This document shows, in pieces, positions 9,765-20,150 of a DNA stretch of 64,000 bases; within the stretch, counting starts at the first letter, position 1, and each line of letters begins with the position of its first letter. The notes under the pieces are model-generated. The model saw only the letters and a program-made list of their open reading frames with translations, was not told where the DNA came from and ran no database searches. Both the position numbers and the translations under genes were made by a program. Where the stretch lies: positions 24,667 through 88,666 of the forward strand of contig JAAYVL010000153.1 in assembly GCA_012517205.1 (NCBI GenBank), read 5' to 3'. Source of the stretch: Verrucomicrobiota bacterium. GTDB taxonomy: Bacteria > Verrucomicrobiota > Verrucomicrobiia > Limisphaerales > UBA8199.

Positions 9765-10864
9765 GCATAGAACTGCAAGGCGTCACCAAGAAGTTCGGCG
9801 ATACCGTGGCCGTCAACAACGTCAGCTTTTCCGTTAGGGAAGGCGAGTTAATGGCCCTGCTGGGCCCGAGCGGCGGGGGGAAGACCACGGTGTTGCGGCT
9901 GGTAGCGGGGCTGGAAATGCCGACGGCGGGAGACGTATTTATCCGCGGCCGGCGGGTGAATGATTTATCGGTGCAACAGCGGAACATAGGGTTCGTGTTT
10001 CAGAATTATGCCCTGTTCAAGAACATGAACGTGTTCCGGAATATTGCTTTTGGCCTGAAGATTAAAAAGTGGAAGCGCGCCCGGATGCAGGCGCGGATTG
10101 AGGAGCTGTTGAAGCTCTTTGGGCTGGAGGGGTTGGAACGGCGCTACCCGCACCAGTTGTCGGGCGGCCAGCGCCAGCGGGTGGCCATCGCCCGGGCGCT
10201 GGCGCCGCAACCAAGTGTTTTATTGCTGGATGAGCCGTTCGGCGCTGTGGACGCCCGAATTCGCCAGGAACTGCGGGAATGGCTGGTGACGCTGCATCAT
10301 GATTTGAACGTGACGACGGTGTTCGTCACGCACGATCAGGAAGAAGCATTGGAGGTCGCCAACCGCATCGTTATCTTTTCCGGCGGCGTTCTGGAGCAGG
10401 TGGGCACCCCGCGCGAGGTTTATGACCAACCGGCGAATGAGTTCGTCGCGCGCTTCATCGGCGCGATGAATGTGCTGGAAGCGAAAGTGCGGGAGGGCGT
10501 GGCGCGCATCGGCGAACTGGAGTTCCCCGCCTCCGGCGAGGCCGAGGGGCAGCAGGTACGAGTGGGGTTTCGTCCTTATGCGGTGCAGGTTTCCGCGGAT
10601 CTGACACGTTATCGCTATCACGCGGTATTGCAGCATACGTTTTTCCTGGGGGTGCTGCTGCGGCTCGAATTGGAGTTGCCCAGCGGGTTGACCCTCCGCG
10701 CCCGCATGACCAAGGAAGACTACGCGCAGCAGGGGCTGGAGGATGGGCGGCGCGTCTCTTTCCAAATCCGCCAATACCGCCTGCTCGCCGGAGAGGCGGC
10801 GGCGTTGGGGCCGGAGGCCGAGTTGCAGCCAGAGACGCCGCCGGTGCTGGGAGACTATATTTGA
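9761..10864 (+). CDS. cysA: Sulfate/thiosulfate ABC transporter ATP-binding protein
   Basis: Walker A LLGPSGGGKTTVLRL, signature LSGGQRQRVAIARALA, Walker B VLLLDEPFGAVDA; ATGA overlap with cysW. Confidence 0.94.
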   Translation: MSIELQGVTKKFGDTVAVNNVSFSVREGELMALLGPSGGGKTTVLRLVAGLEMPTAGDVFIRGRRVNDLSVQQRNIGFVFQNYALFKNMNVFRNIAFGLKIKKWKRARMQARIEELLKLFGLEGLERRYPHQLSGGQRQRVAIARALAPQPSVLLLDEPFGAVDARIRQELREWLVTLHHDLNVTTVFVTHDQEEALEVANRIVIFSGGVLEQVGTPREVYDQPANEFVARFIGAMNVLEAKVREGVARIGELEFPASGEAEGQQVRVGFRPYAVQVSADLTRYRYHAVLQHTFFLGVLLRLELELPSGLTLRARMTKEDYAQQGLEDGRRVSFQIRQYRLLAGEAAALGPEAELQPETPPVLGDYI

Positions 10865-10956
10865 GCGGCAGATTCCGGGAGGTGCCGGCGCTTTCCGTTG
10901 CGGTTTGCGCTGCCAACAGCCGGCAGTTGACGCGAGGCTTCGTTCCGGGATAAGGT

Positions 10957-11859
10957 GTGAGCGGCAATGGCACTATGCCTTCCATACTAACCAAACGAAT
11001 GAGATCATCTGTGAATTATAATTCATCTTCCGCTTTGAATCGCCGCGAGTTTATCGGGGCAGTCGGCCTTACCGCCATGGTTCTGGGAACTGCGCCCTGG
11101 GCCCAGGGCGCCCCGGGCAAAAAGATTCCAATTGGGCTGCAACTCTATTCGCTGCGCGAACAGTGCAAGACCGACTTGCCGGGTATGTTGGCGGCCGTAG
11201 CAAAAATCGGATATCGCGGTGTCGAATTTGCCGGGTATCATGGCCGCAGCGCGAAGGAATTACGCAAGCTGCTTGACGATCATGGCCTGGTCGCCTGCGG
11301 CACGCATACGCCGTACGAATCTGTGTTGCCGAATAAGCTGGAAGAGACGGTCGAGTTCAACCGCATCCTGGGCAACAAGTTTCTCATCGTTCCCTGGATG
11401 AGCGAGGCGAAGTCCAAGCAGGAATGGCTGGATCGGGCGAAACTGTTCAACGAAATCGCCGACAAAGTGAAGGCCCAGGGCATGTGGATCGGCTACCATG
11501 CGCACGCCCATGACTTCAAGCAGATTGATGGGGTATCAGCCTGGGACCTGTTCTTTGGCAACACCAAGCCCACGGTGGTCATGCAGCTCGACACCAGTAA
11601 TTGCCTGGCCGGAGGGGCGGACCCAGTCGCCGTGCTGAATCGGTATCCCGGGCGGGAGCAGACGATTCACCTCAAAGCCCACGGTGGCGGACCCGATGCC
11701 GTCATAGGCGAAGACAAAGTGGATTGGAAGTCGGTTTTTGCCTTTTGCGAGCGCAAGGGCAAAACCCAGTGGTATATTGTCGAGCATGAGAGTGCGCGGG
11801 ATCCCCTTGATGCGGTCGCGCGCTGTTTCGAGGCGCTGCGAAAATTCGGCAAAGTGTGA
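10957..11859 (+). CDS. Sugar phosphate isomerase/epimerase family TIM-barrel protein with Tat-like signal
   Basis: RREFIGAVGLTAMVLGTAPWAQG; IPIGLQLYSLREQ...IGYRGVEFAGYHG; GYHAHAHDF. Confidence 0.88.
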   Translation: MSGNGTMPSILTKRMRSSVNYNSSSALNRREFIGAVGLTAMVLGTAPWAQGAPGKKIPIGLQLYSLREQCKTDLPGMLAAVAKIGYRGVEFAGYHGRSAKELRKLLDDHGLVACGTHTPYESVLPNKLEETVEFNRILGNKFLIVPWMSEAKSKQEWLDRAKLFNEIADKVKAQGMWIGYHAHAHDFKQIDGVSAWDLFFGNTKPTVVMQLDTSNCLAGGADPVAVLNRYPGREQTIHLKAHGGGPDAVIGEDKVDWKSVFAFCERKGKTQWYIVEHESARDPLDAVARCFEALRKFGKV

Positions 11860-11923
11860 GCTGAAAAGCCTGGCGCAACATTGCGTCCGCCGTGGCCCGG
11901 TTAATCGCTCGGGCAAGCTCCCG

Positions 11924-12883
11924 TCAGCGTCTCCCGCGCCCGGAGTTCGGTAGTTTTTGGGCGAATACGCCGAGGTGGTTGGCCACTCTGCGCTCAACCC
12001 CAACCGGTAATCCGCACGGGCGGTTTAGCAGTTCCGGAGAGCCGTCCGGGCCTTCGATGACCAATGCGGTGCTGCCGCCGCCGTCCAGGTTTAGCGCGTT
12101 GTAAGCCCCGAGTTTACGCATCCATTCCGCCGTCTCCGCCGTGGTGGTGCCCTCGCTGTAGCCACTTTGCCGGCCATCAATTGCGACAAGGTAGAGGTAG
12201 CGCAAATTACGGCTGATTCCCACTGCGGAGCGCGGGTGGCGGCTGACCATCGTGCCATTGTTCGTGCCATTGATCAGCAGGGCATGGAATCCGCTCAGGC
12301 CATTATAGGCTCCTCGGACGTCCACTGGTGAACGTGCCACCCAAGCCCGCCGGTCCTGGCTGATCAGGAGCGCGTCCCAATCATGCCGGGATTGATAGAG
12401 GTCTCCGCGAGACAATGACAGGCCCTGCACGCGGGTCGGATCACCCCGCTGTTTGGCAAATACGTCAAAGATTGAGCCATTGAGCGCGGCTTGGCATTTA
12501 AACTCACTTAGAAACTCGGAAGTGGTACGGCCTCCCCAGGCGTTGGTGCCGTTGCCGATCCGCGGTGTGACCAGAAAACGGATGGTCGGTTCACGCAGAT
12601 CTATCCGAACTGCCCGAACTTGCAGGCGTCGAGGAACCTTGGTCGCGCCCTCGCATATTTCCACGCCCCGAAAGATCGGTTTCCAGCGCGAAAGCGTGGC
12701 TTGAGCGACGACATCGGTCGGTTTTGCGGCCGGGGCATTGGTAATTACGACCACTCGCGCGGCTGGCACGGAAGGTTGGCAATTCGCCACTAGCGGCGCG
12801 AGCGCGACCATAAAAACGGCGATTATCTGGCAGCTCCCCGGTCGCCGATACATCTTGCCGCAGCCATTCATTTTGGATTTCAT
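11924..12883 (-). CDS. Phosphodiester glycosidase (NAGPA-like) family exported protein
   Basis: AALNGSIFD..., SGFHALLINGT, RSAVGISRNLRYLYLVAIDGRQSGYSEG, YNALNLDGGGSTALVIEG. Start re-set to MKSKMNGCGK because the longer ORF is antisense to tRNA-Phe. Confidence 0.85.
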   Translation of the reverse strand: MKSKMNGCGKMYRRPGSCQIIAVFMVALAPLVANCQPSVPAARVVVITNAPAAKPTDVVAQATLSRWKPIFRGVEICEGATKVPRRLQVRAVRIDLREPTIRFLVTPRIGNGTNAWGGRTTSEFLSEFKCQAALNGSIFDVFAKQRGDPTRVQGLSLSRGDLYQSRHDWDALLISQDRRAWVARSPVDVRGAYNGLSGFHALLINGTNNGTMVSRHPRSAVGISRNLRYLYLVAIDGRQSGYSEGTTTAETAEWMRKLGAYNALNLDGGGSTALVIEGPDGSPELLNRPCGLPVGVERRVANHLGVFAQKLPNSGRGRR

Positions 12884-13140
12884 CGGCGGCAACCCTAACA
12901 TTCCGCTCAGAGAAATAGCAACGGCAGGTTCGCCATGCTCATCTTTGCTTTTTTCGGGGCTTGCGCTTGGGCTGGGAATTGTGGCACAGTGGCAGCGTGT
13001 TAAGACGGAAGTGAGTCTTGCGCCTGTTGAGCGTGCCTGCGTGCGAGGGAGCCGGGGCACTGCCCAAGGCCACAATGTGGTCGGGTCATCGGGGAGCAGC
13101 GTACGGGGTTCGCTGCGCGGACTGAACGGGCGGCGGGGCA

Positions 13141-13216
<76 letters not shown>

Positions 13217-13732
13217 CCGCAATTCCTCCGTGGCAATCAAGGGTTTCTGAACATCGGCCATCCTCCGTATCAGAATTTGCCCGCGGACTAAAATTTAGGC
13301 GGGCTCAGTTGAAATAAAAGAGCCGCGGTTTTACGTTGAGGGAGGTATTGCCTTTCCAAAAGCGGAGACATTTTTATTTCGCTGTCTCCACCTGCAGATC
13401 TCTCGCAGGTTGCCCTCCGCCAGCACTCGCTGCTATTTCTGTGAAAGATTAATACAAGTTGAGGAGGTGGCTCTGGGGCTGATTTGAGTTTGCGGGGTTG
13501 CTCCTAGCGTTGTTGACTCACGGCCACCAGTTCGACTGGCCTGAAAATAGCAGACGGGAGGACGTAAGCCGCAGGGTAATCTGTCGTTTCTCAAGGTTAT
13601 GCCCGGAAAAAGCTGTTCATAAACTGAGATGCGGTTACAACGAATTGACAACGAATCGAGGCTTGACTGTTTTAGACGCGGTTCATAACTTCTATGCTAG
13701 AACGGTACAAATTGCTGGTTCGCCAGTTCGCG

Positions 13733-13765
13733 AAAGTCGGAAGAGCCTTATCTACCGACTTTTTT
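13733..13765 (+). terminator. Candidate intrinsic terminator/attenuator immediately upstream of nusA
   Basis: AAGTCGG (13734-13740) / CCGACTT (13755-13761), 14-nt loop, run of six T. Confidence 0.6.
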
Positions 13766-13797
13766 ATTCCCCCGTGAGGGGTTGCCGTTGAAAATTT

Positions 13798-15078
13798 ATG
13801 AACGCCGACTTTTTAGCAGTCTTGGAATTCTGGGAGCGCGAGAAGGGCCTCAGTCGAGAGGTCCTGACCGCTGCGGTCCAGGAAGCTCTGTTGTCCGCCG
13901 CGAAGAAAGCGGTTGGCCCGGCGCGGGAATTGCGTGTGGATATAGACCAGAAGAGCGGGGATATACGCGCGTTTGCGAAGCTGCAGGTAGCAGAAAGAGT
14001 CATTTCCAGGCATGGCCAGATTGCGCTTTTCGACGCCCGACGGATAAAAGCGGACGCGCAAGTGGGAGATGAGTTGGAGGTGGAAGTGACGCCTGTGGGT
14101 TTTGGCCGCATCGCCGCCCAGTATGCGCGGCAGGCGCTGATGCAGCACATTCGGCGCGCGGAAAAAGCACTGATTTTTACCGAGTTCAAAGACCGCGTGG
14201 GCGACGTTGTTAGCGGGGCGGTTCGGCGTTTCGATCGGTCCGACGTGTTTGTGGATTTGGGGAAATACGAAGCGTTGCTGCCCAACCGGGAGCGCGTGCC
14301 GACCGAAGAATATCAACTGGGAGAGCGGATTCGCTGTTATGTCAAAGCGGTGGAAGAAGGCCCGCATGGCCCCGAGATTATCCTGTCTCGTTCCGATCCG
14401 CGCTTTGTCGTCAAGCTGTTTCAGATTGAGGTTTCGGAGATCAATGATGGCACCATTGAAATCAAGGGAATTGCTCGTGAGCCGGGTTTCCGGACCAAGC
14501 TGGCGGTGTGGACGCGTGACGAGAAAGTAGATCCGGTAGGCGCCTGTGTTGGATTGCGCGGGCAGCGCGTCAAGAACATCGTGCGTGAACTCAATAACGA
14601 GAAGGTGGATATTATTCGCTGGGATGCGAATATAAAGAACTTTATCACTAACGCACTGGCGCCGGCCAAGTTAAAGGCCTTCGAGATAGACGAGGCCCAC
14701 AAGCGAGTCAAAATTACGGTTAGCGCGGACCAACTTTCCCTGGCCATTGGCAAGCGGGGTCAGAACGCGCGGTTGACCTCGAAGCTGACGGGTTGGCAGG
14801 TGGACATCGAGCCGGAAGTAGTGGTGACCAAAGGGTTCGAGGAAAAAGTGGCCGAAGCGGTGGATTCCCTGGCGGCGATTACCGGGATTACGCGGGAGCA
14901 GGCGGATGTGCTGGTGCATCATGGATTGACACGGCTGGAGGATTTGTTGCAGGCCGATGAAAGTGACTTGGCGGAAATCCCGGGTTTGGGCGATCAGGGG
15001 GCGGCTATTTTGGAAGCCGCGCGTGCTGAGGCGGCCCGACGTACGCTCAAAGTTGGTGAAACTCCAATTTCCAATTAA
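13798..15078 (+). CDS. nusA: Transcription termination/antitermination factor NusA
   Basis: VGDVVSGAVRRFDRSDVFVDLGKYEALLPNRERVPTE (S1), GACVGLRGQRVKNIVRELNNEKVDIIRW (KH), LAIGKRGQNARLTSKLTGWQVDI. Confidence 0.97.
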   Translation: MNADFLAVLEFWEREKGLSREVLTAAVQEALLSAAKKAVGPARELRVDIDQKSGDIRAFAKLQVAERVISRHGQIALFDARRIKADAQVGDELEVEVTPVGFGRIAAQYARQALMQHIRRAEKALIFTEFKDRVGDVVSGAVRRFDRSDVFVDLGKYEALLPNRERVPTEEYQLGERIRCYVKAVEEGPHGPEIILSRSDPRFVVKLFQIEVSEINDGTIEIKGIAREPGFRTKLAVWTRDEKVDPVGACVGLRGQRVKNIVRELNNEKVDIIRWDANIKNFITNALAPAKLKAFEIDEAHKRVKITVSADQLSLAIGKRGQNARLTSKLTGWQVDIEPEVVVTKGFEEKVAEAVDSLAAITGITREQADVLVHHGLTRLEDLLQADESDLAEIPGLGDQGAAILEAARAEAARRTLKVGETPISN

Positions 15079-15177
15079 TTCGAGTTGATTATACTGGTAT
15101 TGTCAGAAAGTCTTACGATTTGGGATCGAGCCCCGTGAAAGCTGCATAGCAACCTGGGTTTGAGGTGATAGAGAAAT

Positions 15178-17694
15178 ATGCCCGTTCGGATATACGAAAT
15201 TGCAAAGAAACTCGGCTGGGAGAGCAAGCAAGTTCTCGCCAAGGCGAAGTCTCTGGGCATTACCACTGCGCGGGTAGCTTCCAGTTCATTGGACAAGATA
15301 ACGGCTGAATACCTCGAACTGGAGATTCTCAAAGAGCATCCGGAGCTTGCCGAACCGGCTCCGGTTCCGGCGCAAGAAACCTCACCAATCCCGGTTGAAC
15401 AGCCGACAGAAACTGCCGCTGCGCCACCGGTAATCGAGATCAAGCCGAGCGTGGAGCCCGAAGTAGCGGAAGCGGTGGTTCCGCCGGTGATAGAGGAACT
15501 TCCCGCTATTCCAGCTCCGGAAGCGGAGGTGGCGGACGTGCCAAGCGAACCCTCGCTCGCGCCGCAAGTTGTGGCGGAGGTTCAACCTCAACCACAATTG
15601 GAATCAGCCGTGGTAGAGCCGCCACCGCCGCCGGTTTTCAAGGTGGGCGACAAGGTTGGATTCATTCAGTTGCGGCCGAAGCCGCCCCCCAAAGGGAGCG
15701 AAAGATCAGGTGCACAAAAAGCGCCGCCTCGAGGGGCAAGTCCAGGGAAGAAGGCCGACTTTTTTCCACGCGAAGGCGGCTCTGGTGGACGAACCGGCAC
15801 GGTGGCTTCGGGGACGACGGGGGGCAAAGGAGTAGGGGTTACGAAAGGGGCGGTGGCGGCGAAAGCCAGTGCCGAAGCCAAGTTGCAACTGCCGCTCGAT
15901 GCCCAGGTTATTACTATCAAGCCGCCGATCGTAGTGCGAGATCTGGCGGAACAGCTTAAACAGAGGCCGTTCAAGATCATTGCGGACTTGATGGAATTGG
16001 GCGTGTTAGCCAGCGTCAACCAGGCTATTGACGAGAAAGAGGCGCAGAGGATTTGCGCCAAGTATGGCTACCGGTTTGAAGCGGAAAGGCGCGTGCGCGA
16101 CGGTGGGCTTCATAAACCTATTGGCCCCACGATTGATCAGGATCCGGAAGATAAAGCCGAGGATTTGATTCCGCGGCCTCCGGTGGTGACCATCATGGGC
16201 CACGTTGACCACGGCAAGACCACCTTGCTTGATGTAATTCGCAAGGCCAATGTTGTCGCCAGCGAAGCGGGCGGCATAACGCAGCACATTGGTGCTTATA
16301 CGATTTCCTTCCCGCACCCCGACCGCAAGAAGGCACTGGCCCAAGTTACATTCCTGGATACTCCGGGGCATGCTGCCTTTAGTTCAATGCGGGCTCGTGG
16401 GGCGAATGTGACTGACGTGGTTGTGCTGGTCGTAGCTGCCAACGACGGAGTAATGCCGCAAACCCTAGAGGCGCTCAGCCACGCGCAGGCAGCTAAAGTG
16501 CCGGTGCTGGTCGCAGTGAATAAAATAGACCACCCCAACGCCAACGCCTTGAGGGTTCGTCAGCAATTGCAGGATAAAGGGCTGGTTCCGGACGATTGGG
16601 GTGGCGACACTATTTTTGTGGATGTTTCCGCGCTGACAAAACAGGGCGTGGACAAGTTGATCGAAATGATCCTGCTCCAAGCCGATCTGCTGGAACTCAA
16701 GGCCAATCCCAATCGGCGCGCTAAGGGGAATGTGATTGAATCAGGTCTGGAGCCGGGAGGACCTACGGCTACCGTGCTGGTGCGCAAAGGCACCTTGCGC
16801 GTCAGCGATGTGGTGCTTTGCGGGCAATACTATGGCCGCGTGCGAGCGTTGATCAACGAAGAGAGCAAGCGCCTGAAAGAAGCCGCGCCTTCGGTGGCGG
16901 TGAAGATCCTGGGCTTGAATGGCGTGCCGGAAGCGGGGTTGGAGTTTAATGTAGTAGAGAATGAGAAAGCGGCGCGCGAACTTGCCGAGCAGCGTATTTT
17001 GGAAGCCCGGGCGCTGGGGCAGGAACCTGCGCGCGCCAAGGTCACTTTGGAGAATCTCTTTGACCGTCTCGATTCGAGTTCGGGCAAGGAACTCAAGGTG
17101 GTGGTCAAGGCTGACACGCAAGGCTCGGTCGAGGCCATCGTGGATGCCCTCAAAAAGATCGAATCGGACAAGGTATCGCTGGAAGTCATTCATAGCGCCG
17201 TCGGCACCATCACCGAATCTGATGTGGCGCTGGCCTCAGCTTCGAATGCTGTAATTCTGGGTTTTCACGCGCGCATTGACAGTGGCGTGGCTGACCGGGC
17301 CAAGCACGAAGGCGTGCAGATCAAGCAATATGCCATTATTTATGAGCTGATTGACCAGGTAAAAGAAGCGATGGCCGGATTGCTGGAACCGCTGGTGAAG
17401 GATATCACGGTCGGCGCAGCGGAAGTGCGCAAGATTTTTGAACTGTCCAAAGGCGCCCCGGTGGCCGGGTGCATGGTTGTTAGCGGCCGCATTGCCAAGG
17501 GGAAAGTTCGGGTGCGACGGCGCAAAGAGATCATTTATGAAGGAATCGTCCAGTCGCTGCGTCGGTTTCAGGACGAGGTCAACGAGGTGCGTGCCGGTAT
17601 GGAATGTGGCATTCGGATCGAAGGGTTCCGTGAATTTCAGATTGGCGATAGCATCGAGTGCTACACGATGGAAAAAATCGCCCAGAAGTTGTGA
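15178..17694 (+). CDS. infB: Translation initiation factor IF-2
   Basis: [59 protein letters not shown]2N domain at start. Confidence 0.98.
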   Translation: MPVRIYEIAKKLGWESKQVLAKAKSLGITTARVASSSLDKITAEYLELEILKEHPELAEPAPVPAQETSPIPVEQPTETAAAPPVIEIKPSVEPEVAEAVVPPVIEELPAIPAPEAEVADVPSEPSLAPQVVAEVQPQPQLESAVVEPPPPPVFKVGDKVGFIQLRPKPPPKGSERSGAQKAPPRGASPGKKADFFPREGGSGGRTGTVASGTTGGKGVGVTKGAVAAKASAEAKLQLPLDAQVITIKPPIVVRDLAEQLKQRPFKIIADLMELGVLASVNQAIDEKEAQRICAKYGYRFEAERRVRDGGLHKPIGPTIDQDPEDKAEDLIPRPPVVTIMGHVDHGKTTLLDVIRKANVVASEAGGITQHIGAYTISFPHPDRKKALAQVTFLDTPGHAAFSSMRARGANVTDVVVLVVAANDGVMPQTLEALSHAQAAKVPVLVAVNKIDHPNANALRVRQQLQDKGLVPDDWGGDTIFVDVSALTKQGVDKLIEMILLQADLLELKANPNRRAKGNVIESGLEPGGPTATVLVRKGTLRVSDVVLCGQYYGRVRALINEESKRLKEAAPSVAVKILGLNGVPEAGLEFNVVENEKAARELAEQRILEARALGQEPARAKVTLENLFDRLDSSSGKELKVVVKADTQGSVEAIVDALKKIESDKVSLEVIHSAVGTITESDVALASASNAVILGFHARIDSGVADRAKHEGVQIKQYAIIYELIDQVKEAMAGLLEPLVKDITVGAAEVRKIFELSKGAPVAGCMVVSGRIAKGKVRVRRRKEIIYEGIVQSLRRFQDEVNEVRAGMECGIRIEGFREFQIGDSIECYTMEKIAQKL

Positions 17695-17803
17695 AAATCG
17701 TAGCAGCGGAGGCGCTGAATTGCCGGGCTAATTGGGTTAGCAATGTCTGCCCGTCTTGCGGCCAGCGAAGGTTTGCCATTACCTCCTAACGGATCGATCA
17801 GAC

Positions 17804-18169
17804 ATGGTTTCTCTCAGGCTCCAACGCGTGCGCGAATTGCTGAAGCGGGAGATCGGCGAGGTCATTCGCCGGGAATTCCAAGTCAGCGAGGCGGGTTTGA
17901 TCACGGTCAACGATGTGGAGGTGGCTGGTGACTTGAAGTCGGCGTTTGTCTTCATCAGCATCCTGGGCAGTGCCGACCAGCAGCGCCAGGGATTAAGCCT
18001 GCTGCGACAACATCGCCGGCGTATTCAAGAATTAGTGGCAGGAGCGGTTATTTTGAAGTACACACCGCGGCTGCGCTTTCTGGTGGACGATTCTATCGCG
18101 CGCGGGAACCGTGTGCTGGAGATCATCGAGGAATTGGAAAAGACCCTTCCGGAGGAGCCCCCGGAATAA
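17804..18169 (+). CDS. rbfA: Ribosome-binding factor A
   Basis: LQRVRELLKREIGEVIRREFQ...GLITVNDVEVAGDLKSAFVFISILG...YTPRLRFLVDDSIARGNRVLEIIEEL. Confidence 0.93.
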   Translation: MVSLRLQRVRELLKREIGEVIRREFQVSEAGLITVNDVEVAGDLKSAFVFISILGSADQQRQGLSLLRQHRRRIQELVAGAVILKYTPRLRFLVDDSIARGNRVLEIIEELEKTLPEEPPE

Positions 18170-18215
18170 CCGTTCGAAACGGAAATTGCTGCAGTGCTGA
18201 GGTTGTTTTCACTAA

Positions 18216-19199
18216 ATGAGACCACACCCCAGGATTATTGATCGCATCATCGCAGGCCTTCAGGAAAGCCGGACAATTTGTGTAGCGGGGCATATTCGAC
18301 CGGATGGGGATTGTGTCGGGTCGCAACTTGGATTGACGCTCGCGCTGCGCAACGCCGGCAAGCAAGTAGTGTGCTGGAATGAAGACCGCATCCCGCAAAA
18401 GTACGAATTTCTTGATGCGGACGGCATTATCCAGAAACCAATGCCCGGATTGGAATTTGACTGCGTGGTTGCGGTGGATGCCGCCACATTCGATCGCTTG
18501 GGCTCGGTCGGGCAATACATTAGCCGGCGCAAGCTCTTCATCAACATTGACCACCATGAGAGCAACTCACGGTTCGCTGACCTCAACTGGGTTTCGGTGC
18601 GCGAACCCTCTACCGGAGAACTGGTTTACCGGCTGCTGAAGATTGCGAAATGGCCCATCACTCGGCGCATCGCCGACTGTCTGTTCACGGCGGTATCCAC
18701 GGATACAGGCTCGTTTCAGTATGCCAGCACCCAGCCCGGCACGTACCACGTAGCAGGTGAATTGGTGAGCCGCGGCGCCAATCTGGCCAGGATCTGTAAT
18801 GAAGTGTACCAGTCTTATCCGCTCTCCCGTGCCCGGTTGCTGCGCCATATCTACAGCCACTTCCGTCTGGCACATCAAAATCAGATAGCCTATTTCTGGC
18901 TCAAAAAGGCTGATTTAACCCGCACCGGGGCCGATAGCAGCGACACCGAAGGGTTGATTGATCATATCCGCGCCATCGCCCCGGTTGTGGTGGCTTGCGT
19001 TTTCGAGGAAGTAGAGCCGGAACTGACCCGGGTCAGCCTGCGCTCAAAAAGTGCGAAGGTGAATGTAAGTGAAATCGCCGCTCAATTCGGAGGCGGAGGA
19101 CACTCCGCAGCGGCTGGAGCGCGTATTCTCGGCAAACCCCTTTCCGTGCAGCGGAAGGTCATCGGAGCAGTCAGGCAGATGCTCAACTCGATTCACTGA
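18216..19199 (+). CDS. nrnA: DHH family phosphoesterase (NrnA-like oligoribonuclease/pAp phosphatase)
   Basis: AGHIRPDGDCVGSQLGLTLAL, NIDHHESNSRF, FTAVSTDTGSFQYAST, FGGGGHSAAAGARI. Confidence 0.92.
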   Translation: MRPHPRIIDRIIAGLQESRTICVAGHIRPDGDCVGSQLGLTLALRNAGKQVVCWNEDRIPQKYEFLDADGIIQKPMPGLEFDCVVAVDAATFDRLGSVGQYISRRKLFINIDHHESNSRFADLNWVSVREPSTGELVYRLLKIAKWPITRRIADCLFTAVSTDTGSFQYASTQPGTYHVAGELVSRGANLARICNEVYQSYPLSRARLLRHIYSHFRLAHQNQIAYFWLKKADLTRTGADSSDTEGLIDHIRAIAPVVVACVFEEVEPELTRVSLRSKSAKVNVSEIAAQFGGGGHSAAAGARILGKPLSVQRKVIGAVRQMLNSIH

Positions 19200-19348
19200 T
19201 TCGACGCCGTTTCTTAACACGTACCTATTGTTCGTGTGGGCCGGTAGGGATGGTCCTACCCATGGAGAACGAGTCTTTATAGAAACGGTAACGAATGGAA
19301 CCCCTTGGCGAGGTGCGATATGACCTCATCGCGGCTGCCTGACGAATT

Positions 19349-20038
19349 TCAGAGCTTTCCCGCTGCCGCCGGATCGGCCAATACCAGAGTTCGGTCGCGG
19401 CGCACACGGCTAGCCGGGATCGTCAGCTCTCCCTCACACAATCGTAACAGCATCTCCGCTTTGTCCGCGCCCGTCACCACCCACAGGATGCGTCGTGCGC
19501 GATTGAGAATCGGATAGGTCAACGTCATTCGCCGACGGCCCTGGTAAGGTTGGGTTGGTGCCACGTCCGCTTCCGTGACTTGGAGCACCGGATCGCCCGG
19601 TATCAATGACGCGGTGTGCCCGTCCGCGCCAAGGCCCAGGTGGACGAGGTCAAGAACTGGCGGAATGCCGGCGATTCCCTGCAGTACGTGAGCGTAGTTT
19701 CGGGATGCCGTTTCGAGGTCCGGAAAATCCACAGGCATAGCCTGGATTTGTTTCGCGAGCAGCGAGACGCACCCCAGCAAACTCTCACGCAAGTGAACAA
19801 GATTTCGGTCTGGATGTTCCGGTGGTGCCACCCGTTCATCTACCTGCACCACGTAGACGCGATCCCACGGAACTTGCTCGCACGTTAACGCACGCAGCAT
19901 TTTCCAAGGCGTGCGGCCCCCGCTGACGGCCAGGACGAATCGACCCCGCGCCGCCACGGCTTCCCTAGCCGTGCAGGCGATTTCCCTGGCCGCCGCGGCG
20001 GCGACCGCCTCGACGTCCGGTTGCACACGAATTTCCAT
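19349..20038 (-). CDS. pgl: 6-phosphogluconolactonase
   Basis: FVLAVSGGRTPWKML, DRVYVVQVDERVAPPEHPDRNLVHLRESLL, LGLGADGHTASLIPGD. Confidence 0.92.
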   Translation of the reverse strand: MEIRVQPDVEAVAAAAAREIACTAREAVAARGRFVLAVSGGRTPWKMLRALTCEQVPWDRVYVVQVDERVAPPEHPDRNLVHLRESLLGCVSLLAKQIQAMPVDFPDLETASRNYAHVLQGIAGIPPVLDLVHLGLGADGHTASLIPGDPVLQVTEADVAPTQPYQGRRRMTLTYPILNRARRILWVVTGADKAEMLLRLCEGELTIPASRVRRDRTLVLADPAAAGKL

Positions 20039-20150
20039 GATGCCGGCTAGAGCGGTTTCACTGGCCTCGTAGCCGTTTGGTGGCCAAGAACAGGCTGTAA
20101 ACATTGGCGATTAAAGATTCTGCGGCGGCCACAGTTTAGTTTAAACCGCT

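Noticed and set aside
13498-13791. 97-aa ORF as a possible RimP upstream of nusA
   Set aside because: Sequence does not resemble RimP and overlaps the structured leader.
15355-15640. Pro/Glu/Val-rich quasi-repeats
   Set aside because: Ordinary low-complexity linker between the IF2 N-terminal and G domains.
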